DNA of 64,000 nt from contig NZ_CP126980.1 of the NCBI RefSeq assembly GCF_030252345.1, positions 7,207,501 through 7,271,500 on the forward strand. Direction: 5' to 3'. The notes below the pieces were generated by a model. That model saw only the letters and a list, made by a program, of their open reading frames with translations, was not told where the DNA came from and did no database searches. The stretch comes from Actinoplanes oblitus (GTDB lineage Bacteria > Actinomycetota > Actinomycetes > Mycobacteriales > Micromonosporaceae). Position 1 is the first letter of the stretch; each line of letters begins with the position of its first letter. Shown piece by piece: positions 46,055 to 56,104 of this stretch. Made by a program: the position numbers and the translations under genes.

Positions 46055-47905
46055 TCACGCGGAACCCGACGCCGGTCCGGCGTTGGCGTCGAAGGAGTCG
46101 CCGGAGTAGTCCGGATCGAGTACCGAGAGGGCGTAGGTGGCCGGCGCCGCCAGCATGGCCGCCACCCCGAGGGCGAGCGCGGTGGTGAGCAGAGCGGTGG
46201 ACGCGGTCCTGGTCATCCGGGCCAGCACCAGCGCCACCAGGGCGACCGCGCCGAGCGCGAGCGTGCCCCACTTCGCCCAGGTCAGGAAGTTCGGGAAGTG
46301 CGACCACAGCCAGGCGCCGTAGGCCACCTCGGCGGCGACCGCGACGGGCAGCAGCCAGGACTGCGTGCCGCCCTGCCGGTACGCCCGCCAGAACAGCACG
46401 ATGCCGAAGGCGCAGACGGCCGCGATCGCCGGAGCCAGGTCGGCCACGAACGCGGTGTGGTCGACGTTGCCGCCGCTGAAGACCAGGCCCAGGGTCACCA
46501 GCCAGACGCCCCACATCACCAGCCCGCCACGCACCGGATCGGTGCGCTCGGCGCGGCGGCGTGACCAGAGCCCGTACAGCAGGCTCAGGACGCTGAGCGG
46601 GAAGAGCCAGGCGATCGCGACACCGAGGTGGCCGTCGAACAGCTTGGTCCAGCCCATCGGGTCGGTCCGGCTCTCCCTCTTGGACTCGTCACCGCCGGGC
46701 GGCCCCATCGGCCCGCCGGCCTCGGCCGGGCCGCCGGCCTCGCCGAGATCCTGTGCCTTCGAACCGACATTGCCCTGCGCGTCCGGCCCACCCGTCTCGC
46801 CCAGATCCTGCGCCTTCGAACCGACGTTGCCCTGCGCGTCCGGACCGCCCGTCTCACCCAGATCCTGCGCCTTCGAACCGACGTTGCCCTGCGCGTCCGG
46901 CCCACCCGGACCGCCCGTCTCACCCTGGTCCGCGGCCCGGGAGCCGACCATCCCGGTGTTGTCCTGGCCGGCGGTCCCGTCCGGGCCGAGCGCCGGCGGG
47001 CCGCCCCGGAAGTTCAGGGGCGAGGCGCCGGGCAGCTGGATGCCGAATCGGGACAGGCCGTTGTATCCGAACACCATGGCGAAGGCGCTGTTGTTCGTGC
47101 TGCCACTGACATAGGGCCGCTCGCTCGCCGGGGTGACGGTGTAGAGCATCACCCACGACAGCGACACGGCGAGCATCACCACCCCGGCGAGTCCGAGGTG
47201 CCGCACCCGGCGGCGCAGCGCGACCGGCGCGGTCAGCAGGTAGCCGAGCGTCAGGGCCGGCAGGATCATCCACGCCTGCAGGCTCTTGGTCTGGAAGGCC
47301 ACCCCGATCCAGACACCGGACCAGACCAGCGACCGGAGCCGGCCCTCCAGGACCGCGCGCTGGTACGCGTCGGTGGCCAGGATCAGGCACATGACCAGTG
47401 CGCCGTCCGCCATGCTGTGCCCGAACAGCGAGGCGGTGACCGGGGTGAGGGTGAAGATGGCGGCGGCCAGCAGGCCGGGCACCACCCCCGCCCAGCGCCG
47501 CACCACGCGGTACAGCACCAGTACCGAGATCACCCCCTCGATGACCTGCGGCAGCGCGAGCGACCAGGCGTGATAGCCGAAGATCCGGGCGGAGATGGCC
47601 TGCGGCACGAAGGAGCCGGCGAGCTTGTCCAGGGTGTACGTGGCCTCCGGGTCGGCAGCGCCGTAGAAGAACGCCTTCCAGCTCCCGGACATGCTCTTGA
47701 CGGCTTCGGAGTACAACGGCGCGAAATCGGCCCGCCGCAGGTTCCAGGCGTACAGCACCAGTGCGACGAGGGCGATGCCCAGCAGCGCGGGACGGGCCCA
47801 CCGCGGCTGGTCGTCCGGCGAGCGCCAGAACGTCCAGCGGGGGGAACGGCTGGCGGGCACCGGGTCATGGGCGGGCGACGACAGTTCGGTGAGTGTTTCA
47901 GACAC
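46055..47905 (-). CDS. Polyprenol-phosphate-mannose-type mannosyltransferase (GT39-like)
   Basis: This is a 616-residue membrane glycosyltransferase of the PMT/ArnT type, related to the teicoplanin enzyme that puts mannose on Dpg7. It has about ten to twelve hydrophobic segments. The acceptor/catalytic loop AVKSMSGSWKAFFYG..DPE near residue 60 is conserved in the family. A long Gly-rich extracytoplasmic loop (about residues 300-410) holds three 19-residue tandem repeats. GTG 47905 follows a GGAGGT site. As the donor is lipid-linked, mannosylation is expected at the outer membrane face, next to the exporter encoded downstream. Confidence 0.88.
   Translation of the reverse strand: MSETLTELSSPAHDPVPASRSPRWTFWRSPDDQPRWARPALLGIALVALVLYAWNLRRADFAPLYSEAVKSMSGSWKAFFYGAADPEATYTLDKLAGSFVPQAISARIFGYHAWSLALPQVIEGVISVLVLYRVVRRWAGVVPGLLAAAIFTLTPVTASLFGHSMADGALVMCLILATDAYQRAVLEGRLRSLVWSGVWIGVAFQTKSLQAWMILPALTLGYLLTAPVALRRRVRHLGLAGVVMLAVSLSWVMLYTVTPASERPYVSGSTNNSAFAMVFGYNGLSRFGIQLPGASPLNFRGGPPALGPDGTAGQDNTGMVGSRAADQGETGGPGGPDAQGNVGSKAQDLGETGGPDAQGNVGSKAQDLGETGGPDAQGNVGSKAQDLGEAGGPAEAGGPMGPPGGDESKRESRTDPMGWTKLFDGHLGVAIAWLFPLSVLSLLYGLWSRRRAERTDPVRGGLVMWGVWLVTLGLVFSGGNVDHTAFVADLAPAIAAVCAFGIVLFWRAYRQGGTQSWLLPVAVAAEVAYGAWLWSHFPNFLTWAKWGTLALGAVALVALVLARMTRTASTALLTTALALGVAAMLAAPATYALSVLDPDYSGDSFDANAGPASGSA
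46747..46926. repeat. 57-bp minisatellite (3 copies) inside the mannosyltransferase
   Basis: Three tandem 57-bp units start at 46747, 46804 and 46861. The last has a 6-bp insertion adding Gly-Pro. In the protein each unit reads GGPDAQGNVGSKAQDLGET with one or two changes. The units are nearly identical, implying recent or ongoing slippage, and keep the frame. Confidence 0.9.
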
Positions 47906-48081
47906 CCGGTACCTCCAGGCGTGAATAATCGACAACGGAATTCATCGCGGGAATCCAATTCAGCGACCGTTTCTCCGGCGCCGAAAAACGAAGTGCGGTT
48001 ACCATTTTGCGGACGCCATTGCCGCACGACAACCGGCCTGGGTTGGACAGAATGCCGCCGGCCATCGGGCGGCGGCGAGCC

Positions 48082-48110
48082 GTCCAACCGGACGCATTGC
48101 GCGGCTGGAC
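48082..48110. promoter_or_regulatory. StrR/Bbr-type operator upstream of the mannosyltransferase/exporter operon
   Basis: GTCCAACC (48082-48089) and GGCTGGAC (48103-48110) form a GTCCAA-N17-CTGGAC box with one arm mismatch. A further half-site GGTTGGAC is at 48041-48048. They lie in the 217-bp gap upstream of the mannosyltransferase. Confidence 0.6.
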
Positions 48111-48122
48111 ACCCCGGCCCGG

Positions 48123-48836
48123 TCAGCCGGGCGTGCGGGCCACCACGAACACGGACTGCCCGAACGGCGGGCGGACGACCCGCTCGGCGGCCCTGGTGAC
48201 CGGCAGCACGAATCGGTCGTACAGCCGGACCATCGGGCCCTCCTTCGGCGCCAGTTTGAAGATGCTGGTGGCGCCGTAGTAGCCGATCAGGCCGAGGGCG
48301 TTCGCGTAGTGCAGCCGCTCGATCCGCAGACCGGCCTCGTCCATGGCCGCGCGCATCGATTTCTTCGTGTACCGGCGGAGGTGGCCGGTGGCGATGTCGA
48401 CCCGGCTCATGGCGAACATGAACGCCGGCACGATCAGGATGACGCGGCCGCCCGGCCGGACCAGCGCGCCCATGCCCCGCAGCGCGCCGACGTGGTCCTC
48501 GATGTGTTCGAGGACGTTGTACGAGACGGCGGCGCTGTACTCGCCGGCCAGGCCGTCGGCGGGCAGCAGCAGCTGGCGCACCTCGATGTTGGCGAACCCG
48601 CTCATCCGCTTCTCGAGCTGCACGAGCCGATCCGGGTCGGCCTCGGTCGCGGTGAACCGGGGCAGGCGGGCGGCCCACTCGATCGCGTAGTCGCCGAGGC
48701 CGCTGCCGACCTCGATCGGGTTCTCCCCCAGGTACGGCATCGCCAGCTCGACGAACCACCGCCGGTGGTTCACCGCCGTCGCCAGCCCTTCCAGCACCTC
48801 GGATTGGATCCGCTGGTCTCCGGTGATATCTGCCAT
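48123..48836 (-). CDS. SAM-dependent methyltransferase (class I), target unknown
   Basis: This is a 237-residue class I methyltransferase. Motif I is IEVGSGLGDYA near residue 41, followed by the acidic loop (TEADPDRL) and a VSYNVLEHIED segment typical of Methyltransf_11/23 proteins. The ATG shares one base with the evaE stop (TGATG), so it belongs to the sugar operon. It is too short and lacks the Cys cluster of the C3-methyltransferase EvaC, so vancosamine-type C-methylation is unlikely. A sugar hydroxyl, the C-terminal carboxyl or a phenol are possible targets. Confidence 0.8.
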   Translation of the reverse strand: MADITGDQRIQSEVLEGLATAVNHRRWFVELAMPYLGENPIEVGSGLGDYAIEWAARLPRFTATEADPDRLVQLEKRMSGFANIEVRQLLLPADGLAGEYSAAVSYNVLEHIEDHVGALRGMGALVRPGGRVILIVPAFMFAMSRVDIATGHLRRYTKKSMRAAMDEAGLRIERLHYANALGLIGYYGATSIFKLAPKEGPMVRLYDRFVLPVTRAAERVVRPPFGQSVFVVARTPG

Positions 48837-49837
48837 CAGGACGGCTCGACCTCCTGGACGCAATGAGCCACCGTACGCGCGAGCGCCTCGTCCAGCGGCA
48901 CCCGCGGCTCCCAGCCGGTGACCGCGCGGAACGCCGAGGCGTCGATGGTGACGCTGCGGAAGTCGCCGGCCTCGGCGTTCGCGGGCGGCGGCACCGACAG
49001 CACCGCCACCGGCGGCTTGCCGGTCTCGGCGGCGACCAGCTCGGCCACCGTGGCGAACACCTCGCCCAGCGGGGTGCCGTGCCCGGAGCCGAGCAGCCAG
49101 GCCCGGCCGGCCAGCTCCGTGACGTGCTCGGCGGCGGCCACCAGGGCGCGGGCCACGTCGTCGATGTAGACCAGGTCGCGGCGTACCGTGCCGTCGTGCC
49201 ACATGGTGATGTCCTGGCCGGCCACGGCGCGGCGCACCATCAGCGACACCACACCCTTGTCCCGGGCCGTGGACCGCGGACCGGAGCCGAAGACCGTCGG
49301 CAGCCGGATCGAGGTCGCCTCGACGACGCCCTCCGCGTGGGCGGCCAGCAAGGTCGTCTCGGCGGCCAGCTTCTGCCTGTCGTACTCCCCGGCCGGCCGG
49401 TCGGTCTCGGTGCCGTCCAGCACCTCGCGGGGTGCCACGCCGACCTGCGAGGCCGCGCCGGTGAACACCACCCGCAGCGGCGGCGCGCCATCGGCCCGCC
49501 CGGACCGCGCGACGTCGACCAGATCACGGACCAGGCCGACGGTGACCCGCTCCGCCGCCGAGTCGCCGTCCGCGACCCGCCAGGTCGTCACCCCGTCGAT
49601 GTACGCCACGGCGTGGATCACGATGTCGGCGCCGGCCACCGCCTCGGCCATCCGGCCCGGCTCGCACAGGTCGACGGTCAGCACCTCGATCTCGGCGCGG
49701 GCGTCCCCGGGCACGACGGCCGGGCGGCGGGACACCGCGCGTACCCGGACCGGGCGGGTGGCCAGCTCCCGCAGCACCGCCGAGCCGACGAACCCGCTGG
49801 CGCCGAGCAACACGATCAGGGGTGGGGTCAGCGCCAC
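48836..49837 (-). CDS. evaE: EvaE-like dTDP-hexose 4-ketoreductase
   Basis: This is a 333-residue extended short-chain dehydrogenase. It has the Rossmann motif GASGFVGS near residue 14 and the YxxxK pair in EYDRQKLA near residue 155. The role by context is the last step of deoxyaminosugar synthesis: reducing the 4-keto group of the dTDP-2,3,6-trideoxy-3-amino sugar. The GTG at 49837 overlaps the evaD stop and has a GGAGG site 7 nt upstream. It sits in the chain evaB-evaD-evaE-methyltransferase with all junctions overlapping. Specificity (ristosamine versus an epimer) cannot be read from sequence. Confidence 0.85.
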   Translation of the reverse strand: MALTPPLIVLLGASGFVGSAVLRELATRPVRVRAVSRRPAVVPGDARAEIEVLTVDLCEPGRMAEAVAGADIVIHAVAYIDGVTTWRVADGDSAAERVTVGLVRDLVDVARSGRADGAPPLRVVFTGAASQVGVAPREVLDGTETDRPAGEYDRQKLAAETTLLAAHAEGVVEATSIRLPTVFGSGPRSTARDKGVVSLMVRRAVAGQDITMWHDGTVRRDLVYIDDVARALVAAAEHVTELAGRAWLLGSGHGTPLGEVFATVAELVAAETGKPPVAVLSVPPPANAEAGDFRSVTIDASAFRAVTGWEPRVPLDEALARTVAHCVQEVEPS

Positions 49838-50463
49838 AGCTTCGCCTCCACGTTCCGGCACAGGTCGTAGTCGTCCAGCAGGCCGCGCTCGCGGGCCTCG
49901 GCCAGCGTCGGCGCCGCCCGGTCCCGGTCGGACTGCTGGATCTCCAGGTCATCCGGGATCGGCAGGCCGATCGCCGGGTCCAGGGGCGAGACCGCGAGCT
50001 CGTTGGCCGGGACGTATCCCTCGGACATCACGTAGACCACCACGGAGTCGTCCCGCAGCGACAGGAACGCGTGCCCCACCCCGACCGGGATGTAGAGGGC
50101 CCGGCAGTTGTCCCCGCTGAGCTCGGTCATCTCCCACCGGCCGTAGGTGGGTGAGCCGACCCGCAGGTCGACCAGGTAGTCCCGGACCTCGCCGTACGGG
50201 CAGTAGACGTACTTGGCCCGGCCGGGCGGGGTGGCCGTGTAGTGGATGCCGCGCAGCACGCCCCGGGCGGACCGGTTGTGGCTCACGTCCCGGACCGGGA
50301 AGAGCGGGCGGCCGAGCGCCTCGGCGAACGCGGCGTCCTGGTACGGCGACGAGAACAGCCCCCGGCTGTCCGGGTACACCGCGGGCTCGAACCGGAAGGC
50401 GCCCTCGATGACGGACGGCACGACGGTCACCCCGCCGACGGTCCGGCTGCCGGCGGCGGTCAC
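49828..50463 (-). CDS. evaD: EvaD-like dTDP-sugar 3,5(5)-epimerase
   Basis: This is a 211-residue cupin-fold epimerase of the RmlC family that converts the D-sugar intermediate to the L-series. Conserved blocks: FRGLF-like [10 protein letters not shown], the His-containing GVLRGIHY near residue 70 (catalytic His), [10 protein letters not shown] and [12 protein letters not shown]. The GTG start overlaps the evaB stop (GTGA). With evaB and evaE it forms one translationally coupled unit. Confidence 0.92.
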   Translation of the reverse strand: MTAAGSRTVGGVTVVPSVIEGAFRFEPAVYPDSRGLFSSPYQDAAFAEALGRPLFPVRDVSHNRSARGVLRGIHYTATPPGRAKYVYCPYGEVRDYLVDLRVGSPTYGRWEMTELSGDNCRALYIPVGVGHAFLSLRDDSVVVYVMSEGYVPANELAVSPLDPAIGLPIPDDLEIQQSDRDRAAPTLAEARERGLLDDYDLCRNVEAKLWR

Positions 50464-51581
50464 AGCTTCTCCAGCACGGTACGCAGCGCGTCGATGACCC
50501 GGTCCTGCTCGCTCTCCGGCAGCGACGGGTACATCGGCAGGGAGAAGATCTCGCCGGCCAGTTCCTCGGTGACCGGCAGCGAGCCCGGCCGGTAGCCGAG
50601 GCCGGCGAAGCCGCTCATGGTGTGCACCGGCCACGGGTAGCTGATGTTCAGGAAGATGTCGTGGCTCTTGAGCGCCTCGATGATCTCGTCGCGGCGCGGG
50701 TGGCGGACCACGTACACGTAGTAGACGTGGGTGTTGCCGGGGTTGGTGGCCGGCAGCAGCAGCCCGCCCGGCCCGGTGAGGTCGCCGAGGCGTTCCTCGT
50801 ACCGGCGGGCGACGGCGTTGCGCCCGGCGATGTAGTCGTCGAGACGGCGCAGCTTGCGGCGCAGGATCTCGGCCTGGACCTCGTCGAGCCGGGCGTTGTG
50901 ACCCGGCGACCGCACGACGTAGTAGACCTTCTCCATGCCGTAGTAGCGCAGTTGCCGGAGGTTGCGGTCGATCTCCTCGTCCGAGGTCAGCACCGCGCCG
51001 CCGTCGCCGTACGCGCCGAGCACCTTGGTGGGATAGAAGGAGAACGCGGCGGCGTCGCCCATCGTCCCGGCGATCCGCCCGTGCTGCCGGGCCCCGTGCG
51101 CCTGCGCGCAGTCCTCCAGGATCTTGAGCCCGTGCTCGCCGGCCAGGCGGTTCAGCGCGGCCATGTCGGCGCACTGGCCGTACAGGTGCACCGGGACGAT
51201 CGCCTTGGTCCGCGGGGTGATCGCGGCGGCGACCTGGTCGACGTCGATCAGGAAGTCGTCGGCCCGGATGTCGGCGAAGACCGGGGTCGCCCCGGCGCCG
51301 GCGATGGCGACCACGGTGGGCGCCGCCGTGTTGGACACGGTGATCACCTCGTCGCCGGGGCCGATGCCCAGGGCCTCGAGGCCGAGCTTCACCGCGTTGG
51401 TGCCGTTGTCGACGCCGGTGCAGTGGGCGAGCCCGTGATATCCGGCGAACTCGGCTTCGAACTCCCGGACACTCTCGCCGAGCACCAGCTGCCCCGAGCC
51501 GAACACCTTCTGCACGGCGTCGAGAATGTCGTCCTTCTCCTTGGCGTACTCCGCCAGGTAATCCCATACACGAGTCGTCAC
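50460..51581 (-). CDS. evaB: EvaB-like PLP aminotransferase for the 3-amino sugar
   Basis: This is a 373-residue DegT/DnrJ/EryC1-family enzyme that would install the 3-amino group on the dTDP-3,4-diketo-2,6-dideoxyhexose formed by EvaA. The PLP lysine is in [15 protein letters not shown] near residue 185. The start [15 protein letters not shown] resembles EvaB and other sugar 3-aminotransferases. It starts 43 bp after a glycosyltransferase gene and overlaps evaD by 4 nt. Confidence 0.92.
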   Translation of the reverse strand: MTTRVWDYLAEYAKEKDDILDAVQKVFGSGQLVLGESVREFEAEFAGYHGLAHCTGVDNGTNAVKLGLEALGIGPGDEVITVSNTAAPTVVAIAGAGATPVFADIRADDFLIDVDQVAAAITPRTKAIVPVHLYGQCADMAALNRLAGEHGLKILEDCAQAHGARQHGRIAGTMGDAAAFSFYPTKVLGAYGDGGAVLTSDEEIDRNLRQLRYYGMEKVYYVVRSPGHNARLDEVQAEILRRKLRRLDDYIAGRNAVARRYEERLGDLTGPGGLLLPATNPGNTHVYYVYVVRHPRRDEIIEALKSHDIFLNISYPWPVHTMSGFAGLGYRPGSLPVTEELAGEIFSLPMYPSLPESEQDRVIDALRTVLEKL

Positions 51582-51624
51582 TTGTCTGGCTCCCGATCGT
51601 CGAAGGAATTGCCGAACCGGCGGC

Positions 51625-52770
51625 CTACACCGAGGCCCGGCTGACCGCGTCGAGCAGCGCCGCCGCCGCCACGGTCGTCCCGCCGGCGCGGATCGTGCGG
51701 GCCACGGCGGCCGCCCGCTCGCCGGTCTCCGGCGCCAGCGCCGAGGCGAGCGCCGCGCCGAGCGAGGCGACGGTCGGTGCCGGGCCGTCGTGCGCCACGC
51801 CGATGCCCAGCTCGGCCACCCGCGCGGCGAAGTACGGCTGGTCCGCGATCTGGGGCACCACGATCTGCGGGACGCCCGCCCGGGTGGCCACGTGCGTGGT
51901 GCCGGTGCCGCCGTGGTGCACGACGGCGGCCACCCGGCCGAACAGCACCTGGACGTTCACCTCGTCGACGGCGAGCAGGTCGTCCCCGTCGTCGGGCGGT
52001 TCCAGGCCGGCCCAGCCACGGGACAGGATCACCCGCCGGCCCTGTGCCCGGATCGCCGCGACGGCGACCTCGGCCACCCCGGCCGGAGCGGGCCCGCTGC
52101 CGAAACCCACGTACACCGGCGGCGGGCCGGCCGCCAGGAACGCCGCCAGCTCGGCGCCGAGCGGACGCTCGTCGGGCACCAGCCACGCACCGGTCTGCTC
52201 GGCCACCTGGCCCGCGTCCAGCGGGGCCAGGACCGGATCGGCCGCCAGCCACGGCCGGTCGGTGCGGCCGTAGTCGAACAGGTTCCGCACCGGCGGCAGG
52301 CCGAGCGCCAGCCGCCGCTCGTTGATCGGGCCGCCGAACATCGCGTCGGCACCCTGGTTGTACTGGGCGCGCTGGGCCGGCGAGAGCCGCAGCAGCAGCG
52401 GTGACGGAACGGCGTAGAAGTAGGGGATGCCGCGGCTCTCGGCGATCGACCGGACCGCTGCCGCGCCGGACAGCAGGCCGGCGGCCACCACCACGTCACA
52501 TCCGTCGGCGACCGCCGGTACGGTGTCGAACAGTTCGCCGATCTCCGCGGCCACCTGCCCGGGCTCGGGCGGGCCACCCAGCCCCCGGGCGCCCTCGAAC
52601 ACCGACCGGCCGGCCAGCGTCATCGGCAGCCCGAGCTCGGCCAGCCGCGCCGCGAAGTCCGAGGGCACGCACATCCGCGGCTCCGCGCCGAGGTCGCGTA
52701 CCCGGGCGGCCAGGGCCACCAGCGGTTCGACGTCGCCGCGAGGTCCGTACGACCAGAACAACACACGCAT
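51625..52770 (-). CDS. GT1 glycosyltransferase A (GtfA/C-like)
   Basis: This is a 381-residue GT-B-fold transferase of the glycopeptide Gtf family, acting on the cross-linked aglycone with a dTDP/UDP sugar. It begins [21 protein letters not shown], the acceptor-domain signature. The donor-site motif is [11 protein letters not shown] near residue 290. The [12 protein letters not shown] segment near residue 140 is shared with GtfA/GtfC-type enzymes (aminosugar or deoxysugar transfer) and with the transferase at 56105. It is the nearest transferase to the aminosugar genes, but regiospecificity cannot be assigned firmly. Confidence 0.9.
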   Translation of the reverse strand: MRVLFWSYGPRGDVEPLVALAARVRDLGAEPRMCVPSDFAARLAELGLPMTLAGRSVFEGARGLGGPPEPGQVAAEIGELFDTVPAVADGCDVVVAAGLLSGAAAVRSIAESRGIPYFYAVPSPLLLRLSPAQRAQYNQGADAMFGGPINERRLALGLPPVRNLFDYGRTDRPWLAADPVLAPLDAGQVAEQTGAWLVPDERPLGAELAAFLAAGPPPVYVGFGSGPAPAGVAEVAVAAIRAQGRRVILSRGWAGLEPPDDGDDLLAVDEVNVQVLFGRVAAVVHHGGTGTTHVATRAGVPQIVVPQIADQPYFAARVAELGIGVAHDGPAPTVASLGAALASALAPETGERAAAVARTIRAGGTTVAAAALLDAVSRASV

Positions 52771-52785
52771 GTCGGCACTCCTGTG

Positions 52786-53607
52786 TCAGCGCTTGAGCGC
52801 GGTGATCCCGGCCGTCGTGTAGGTCACGGTGAACGCGCCGCCGAGGTCGTCGATCGCGGCGCCGACGTGCTCGAGGAACCGGGCGCGCGCGTCCTCGGGC
52901 AGGTGGTGCAGGCCGCCCTGGGTGGGCAGCACGTCCAGCCACTCGTCGCGGGTGTACGTCCGCTCCCAGGTGAAGCGCAGCTCCGCCGGCTCGCCGAACG
53001 CGCCGGTGCGCCGGATGCCCTCGGCGGAGCGCACGTACTGCTTCGCGTAGATCTGCTCGGCGTGGCTCTCCGCGTCCGCCGCCGGCCGCTCCGGCTCGGC
53101 GGGTTCCGCGGCGGACGACTCCGGCACGGCCCGCCGGTACGCCTCGGCCTGCGCCGCCAGCACCGCCGGCGGGATCTCGAAGCCGTTGTCGAACAGGGCC
53201 AGCAGCCCGTGCGGGGCCAGCACCTCGGCCACCTTCCGGGCACCGGCGAACGGGTCCACCCAGTGCCAGGCGGTGCCCGAGACGACAGCGTCGAAGCTGC
53301 GCCCGGCCGGGTCCCACTCCTCGAAGCGGGCCACCTCGACGTCCAGGCCCCGGGTGCGGGCGAAGGCGGCCATCCGCGCGTCCGGCTCGACGCCGAGGAC
53401 CTGGCACCCGGCCGCCTGGAACGGGCGGGAGGAGATGCCGGTACCGCACCCGACGTCGACGAATCGCTTGCCGGGGCTCAAGGTGACGATCCGGTCGATC
53501 AGCGCCTCGGGATAGGTGGGCCGGGCGCGGTCGTAGCGGGCGGCGTCCAGGCCGAACCACTCCGCCATCTGCCGGTTCTCGTGCGCTTCAGGAGCTAGCT
53601 CAGTCAT
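52786..53607 (-). CDS. SAM-dependent methyltransferase among the glycosyltransferases
   Basis: This is a 273-residue class I methyltransferase with motif I VDVGCGTGISS near residue 50, the acidic GVEPDARM loop and a SGTAWHWVD segment near residue 110 typical of the TMT1/UbiE-like group. It does not look like the N-methyltransferases of vancomycin clusters (MtfA type). It lies 15 bp before one transferase and 28 bp after another, so it is co-transcribed with tailoring genes. Methylation of the C-terminal carboxyl (methyl ester, as in ristocetin) or of a sugar is possible. Confidence 0.8.
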   Translation of the reverse strand: MTELAPEAHENRQMAEWFGLDAARYDRARPTYPEALIDRIVTLSPGKRFVDVGCGTGISSRPFQAAGCQVLGVEPDARMAAFARTRGLDVEVARFEEWDPAGRSFDAVVSGTAWHWVDPFAGARKVAEVLAPHGLLALFDNGFEIPPAVLAAQAEAYRRAVPESSAAEPAEPERPAADAESHAEQIYAKQYVRSAEGIRRTGAFGEPAELRFTWERTYTRDEWLDVLPTQGGLHHLPEDARARFLEHVGAAIDDLGGAFTVTYTTAGITALKR

Positions 53608-53635
53608 GGGTCACCCTCGTCGGTGTCGGTGGGGT

Positions 53636-54856
53636 TCAGGCGGGGACGGACGCCGTCGCCGGGCGGACCGTGTCGTGCAGCAACCGCGCGGCGACCGCCG
53701 GCCCGTCGGAGCGGATCGTGCCGGCCACCTCGGCCGCCCGGGCGCGGGTCGCCGGGGCCAGCGCCGTGGTGAGGGCCGCCGACAGCGAGTCGAAGGTCGG
53801 GATCGGACCGTCGTGCGCGACACCGATGCCCAGCTCGGCCACCCGCTGCGCGAAGTACGGCTGGTCGGTGTACTGGGCGATCACGACCTGCGGGGCGCCG
53901 GCCCGCGCCGCGGCGGTGGCCGTGCCCGCGCCGCCGTGGTGGACGACCGCCGCCATCCGGCCGAACAGCAGGTGGAAGTTGGCCTCCTCGATGGCGAGGC
54001 AGTCGTCCGCGTCGTCGGGCAGGTCGGCGTCGGCCCAGCCGCGCAGCAGGATCGCCCGGCGGCCCTGTGCCCGGACCGCCGCGAGGGCCAGCTGGGCGAT
54101 GTCGCCGGTCTCCGCGGTGCTGCCGAAGCCCACGTACACCGGCGGCGGGCCGGCCGCCAGGAACGCCTCCACCTCTCGGGTGAGCGGGCGGGTGTCCGGC
54201 ATGATCCACGCGCCGGTCTGCACGGCGTCGGTGCCGGGCTGCAGGGGGGCCAGGACCGGGTCCGAGGCCAGCCACGGGCGGTCGGTGTAGCCGTACCGGA
54301 AGATGTCCGCCACCGGCGGCAGCCCCAGCCTGGCCCGCTGGCTGTCGATCGCCTCGCCGAACCGGTCCTGGAAGTCCGCGGCGCGCTGGTCCCAGAGCGC
54401 CTGGTTGTCGGTCACGCCCGGGGCGGTCGGTTCGTCCAGCGGCGGCGGGTAGTGCGGCGACGGCAGGTAGGCCGGGCTGTAGGCCGCGTAGAAGTACGGG
54501 ATGCCCAGCTTCTCGGCGACCGACCGGACGGCGACGGCGGCCGCCAGCTCCCCGCTGGCCACCACCGCGTCACAGCCCTCGGCGGCCGCCGGGACCTGGT
54601 CGAACTGGACGGCGACCGACTCGGCGGCCATCCGCCGCTCGTCCTCGGGCGACGGCGGCGCCATCCCGTCCTGCAGCATCATCCGCATCGCCTGGCCGAC
54701 CGGCACGAACGGCACGCCGACCTCGGCCAGCCGCTCCGCGGAGGCGGGCGGTGCGCAGATCCGCACCTCGGTACCGATCTCCTGCAGTCGCACCGCGAGC
54801 GCCAGCTGCGATTCGACGTCACCTCGGCTCCCCGACACCGCCAACAACACACGCAT
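53636..54856 (-). CDS. GT1 glycosyltransferase B (GtfB/E-like)
   Basis: This is a 406-residue GT-B transferase beginning [21 protein letters not shown]. It has the [11 protein letters not shown] stretch near residue 130 that is seen in GtfB/GtfE-type enzymes, which glucosylate residue 4, and the donor motif [10 protein letters not shown] (Ala where siblings have Thr). The open frame continues far upstream of the ATG at 54856, but that part is antisense-frame shadow of the neighbouring transferase. It is 29 bp after the transferase at 54886-56100, to which it is clearly similar, so the pair may be a duplication that diverged in acceptor position. Confidence 0.9.
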   Translation of the reverse strand: MRVLLAVSGSRGDVESQLALAVRLQEIGTEVRICAPPASAERLAEVGVPFVPVGQAMRMMLQDGMAPPSPEDERRMAAESVAVQFDQVPAAAEGCDAVVASGELAAAVAVRSVAEKLGIPYFYAAYSPAYLPSPHYPPPLDEPTAPGVTDNQALWDQRAADFQDRFGEAIDSQRARLGLPPVADIFRYGYTDRPWLASDPVLAPLQPGTDAVQTGAWIMPDTRPLTREVEAFLAAGPPPVYVGFGSTAETGDIAQLALAAVRAQGRRAILLRGWADADLPDDADDCLAIEEANFHLLFGRMAAVVHHGGAGTATAAARAGAPQVVIAQYTDQPYFAQRVAELGIGVAHDGPIPTFDSLSAALTTALAPATRARAAEVAGTIRSDGPAVAARLLHDTVRPATASVPA

Positions 54857-54885
54857 CTCGTATCTCCCCTCCGGAAAAGTGCGGG

Positions 54886-56100
54886 TCACGCGGGAACGAC
54901 CGGGCTCGCCGCGCCGAGCAGCAACTCGGCGGCGACGGTCGTCCCGTCGGTGCGGATCGTGCCGGCCACCTCGGCCGCCCGGGCCCGGGTCCGCGGGTCC
55001 AGGACCGCGGGCAGCGCGGCCGACAGCGACGCGACGGTCGGTACCGGGCCGGGGTGCGCCACCCCGATGCCCAGCTCGGCCACCCGGCCGGCGAAGTACG
55101 GCTGGTCCACCATCTGCGGCACCACCAGCTGCGGAACGCCGGCCCGGGCCGCGGTGGTGGTGGTGCCCACGCCGCCGTGGTGGATCACGGCGGCCACCCG
55201 GCCGAACAGCGCCTGGTGGTTCACCTCGCCCACGGTGAGGCAGTCGTCCCCGTCGTCGGGCAGCGCCAGGCCGGCCCAGCCCCGGGACAGGATCACCCGG
55301 CGGCCCTGTGCCCGGATCGCCTCGACGGCCGCCCGCGCGGCCTCGGCCGGCGCGGGCATGCTGCCGAAGCCCACGTACACCGGGGGCGGGCCGGCCGCCA
55401 GGAACGCCTCCAGCTCCGCGGCGAGCGGGCGCTGGTCGGGCAGGATCCACGCGCCGGTCTGCACGGCGTCGAGGTCGGTCGGCCGCATCGGGGCCAGGAC
55501 CGGGTCCGCCGCCACCAGGGGACGGTCGGTGAAGCCGTACCGGAAGATGTCCCGCACCGCGGGCAGGCCGACAGCCGCGCGCTGGCTGTTCAGCGGGTCG
55601 CCGAACCGCCGCAGGGCGCTCTGGTTGTTCCGCTCCCACAGTGCCCGGTTGTCGGTGCCGTCCGGTGCCGGCGCCTCGCCGAGCGGGGGCGGCGGCGGGT
55701 AGTGCGGGGACGGCACGAAGATCGGGCAGTAGAAGCCGTAGAAGTACGGGATACCGAGTTTCTCGGCCACCGACCGGACGGCGACGGCGGCGGCCAGCAC
55801 CCCTGTCGCGATCACCACGTCACACCCGTCGGCGGCCGCCGGGACCTGCTCGAACTGCGTGGCCATCGCCTCGGCGGCGAGCCGCGGCCCGTCCTCGGGA
55901 CGCGGCCGGCGGCCGTTCATCACGGCCCGCGCGGACGCGCCGACCGGCACGAACGGCACACCGACCTCGGCCAGCCGGTCGGCCGAGTCCGGCGAGGCGC
56001 ACACCCGCACCTCGGCGCCCAGCTCCCGCAGCCGTACCGCCAGCGCCACCAGCGGTTCGACGTCGCCGCGACTTCCCGAAGTGGACAACAAGACGCGCAT
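54886..56100 (-). CDS. GT1 glycosyltransferase C (GtfB-like, likely residue-4 glucosyltransferase)
   Basis: This is a 404-residue GT-B transferase closest in appearance to GtfB of chloroeremomycin, which glucosylates the phenol of Hpg4. Shared features are [12 protein letters not shown] near residue 130, [10 protein letters not shown] near residue 160, [17 protein letters not shown], and the donor motif [10 protein letters not shown]. It starts 4 bp after the stop of the transferase at 56105. Of the four transferases it is the best candidate for the first glucose. Confidence 0.9.
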   Translation of the reverse strand: MRVLLSTSGSRGDVEPLVALAVRLRELGAEVRVCASPDSADRLAEVGVPFVPVGASARAVMNGRRPRPEDGPRLAAEAMATQFEQVPAAADGCDVVIATGVLAAAVAVRSVAEKLGIPYFYGFYCPIFVPSPHYPPPPPLGEAPAPDGTDNRALWERNNQSALRRFGDPLNSQRAAVGLPAVRDIFRYGFTDRPLVAADPVLAPMRPTDLDAVQTGAWILPDQRPLAAELEAFLAAGPPPVYVGFGSMPAPAEAARAAVEAIRAQGRRVILSRGWAGLALPDDGDDCLTVGEVNHQALFGRVAAVIHHGGVGTTTTAARAGVPQLVVPQMVDQPYFAGRVAELGIGVAHPGPVPTVASLSAALPAVLDPRTRARAAEVAGTIRTDGTTVAAELLLGAASPVVPA

Positions 56101-56104
56101 CGCC

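Noticed and set aside
43934..46564. 876-codon plus-strand frame opposite the ABC exporter
   Set aside because: It is antisense to an exporter with all ABC motifs; the translation is His/Gln/Arg-rich without domain features.
53636..55639. One 667-codon minus frame that would fuse a glycosyltransferase to an upstream extension
   Set aside because: Only the part from ATG 54856 has Gtf similarity; the rest is an alternative frame of the neighbouring transferase, which has its own start at 56100.
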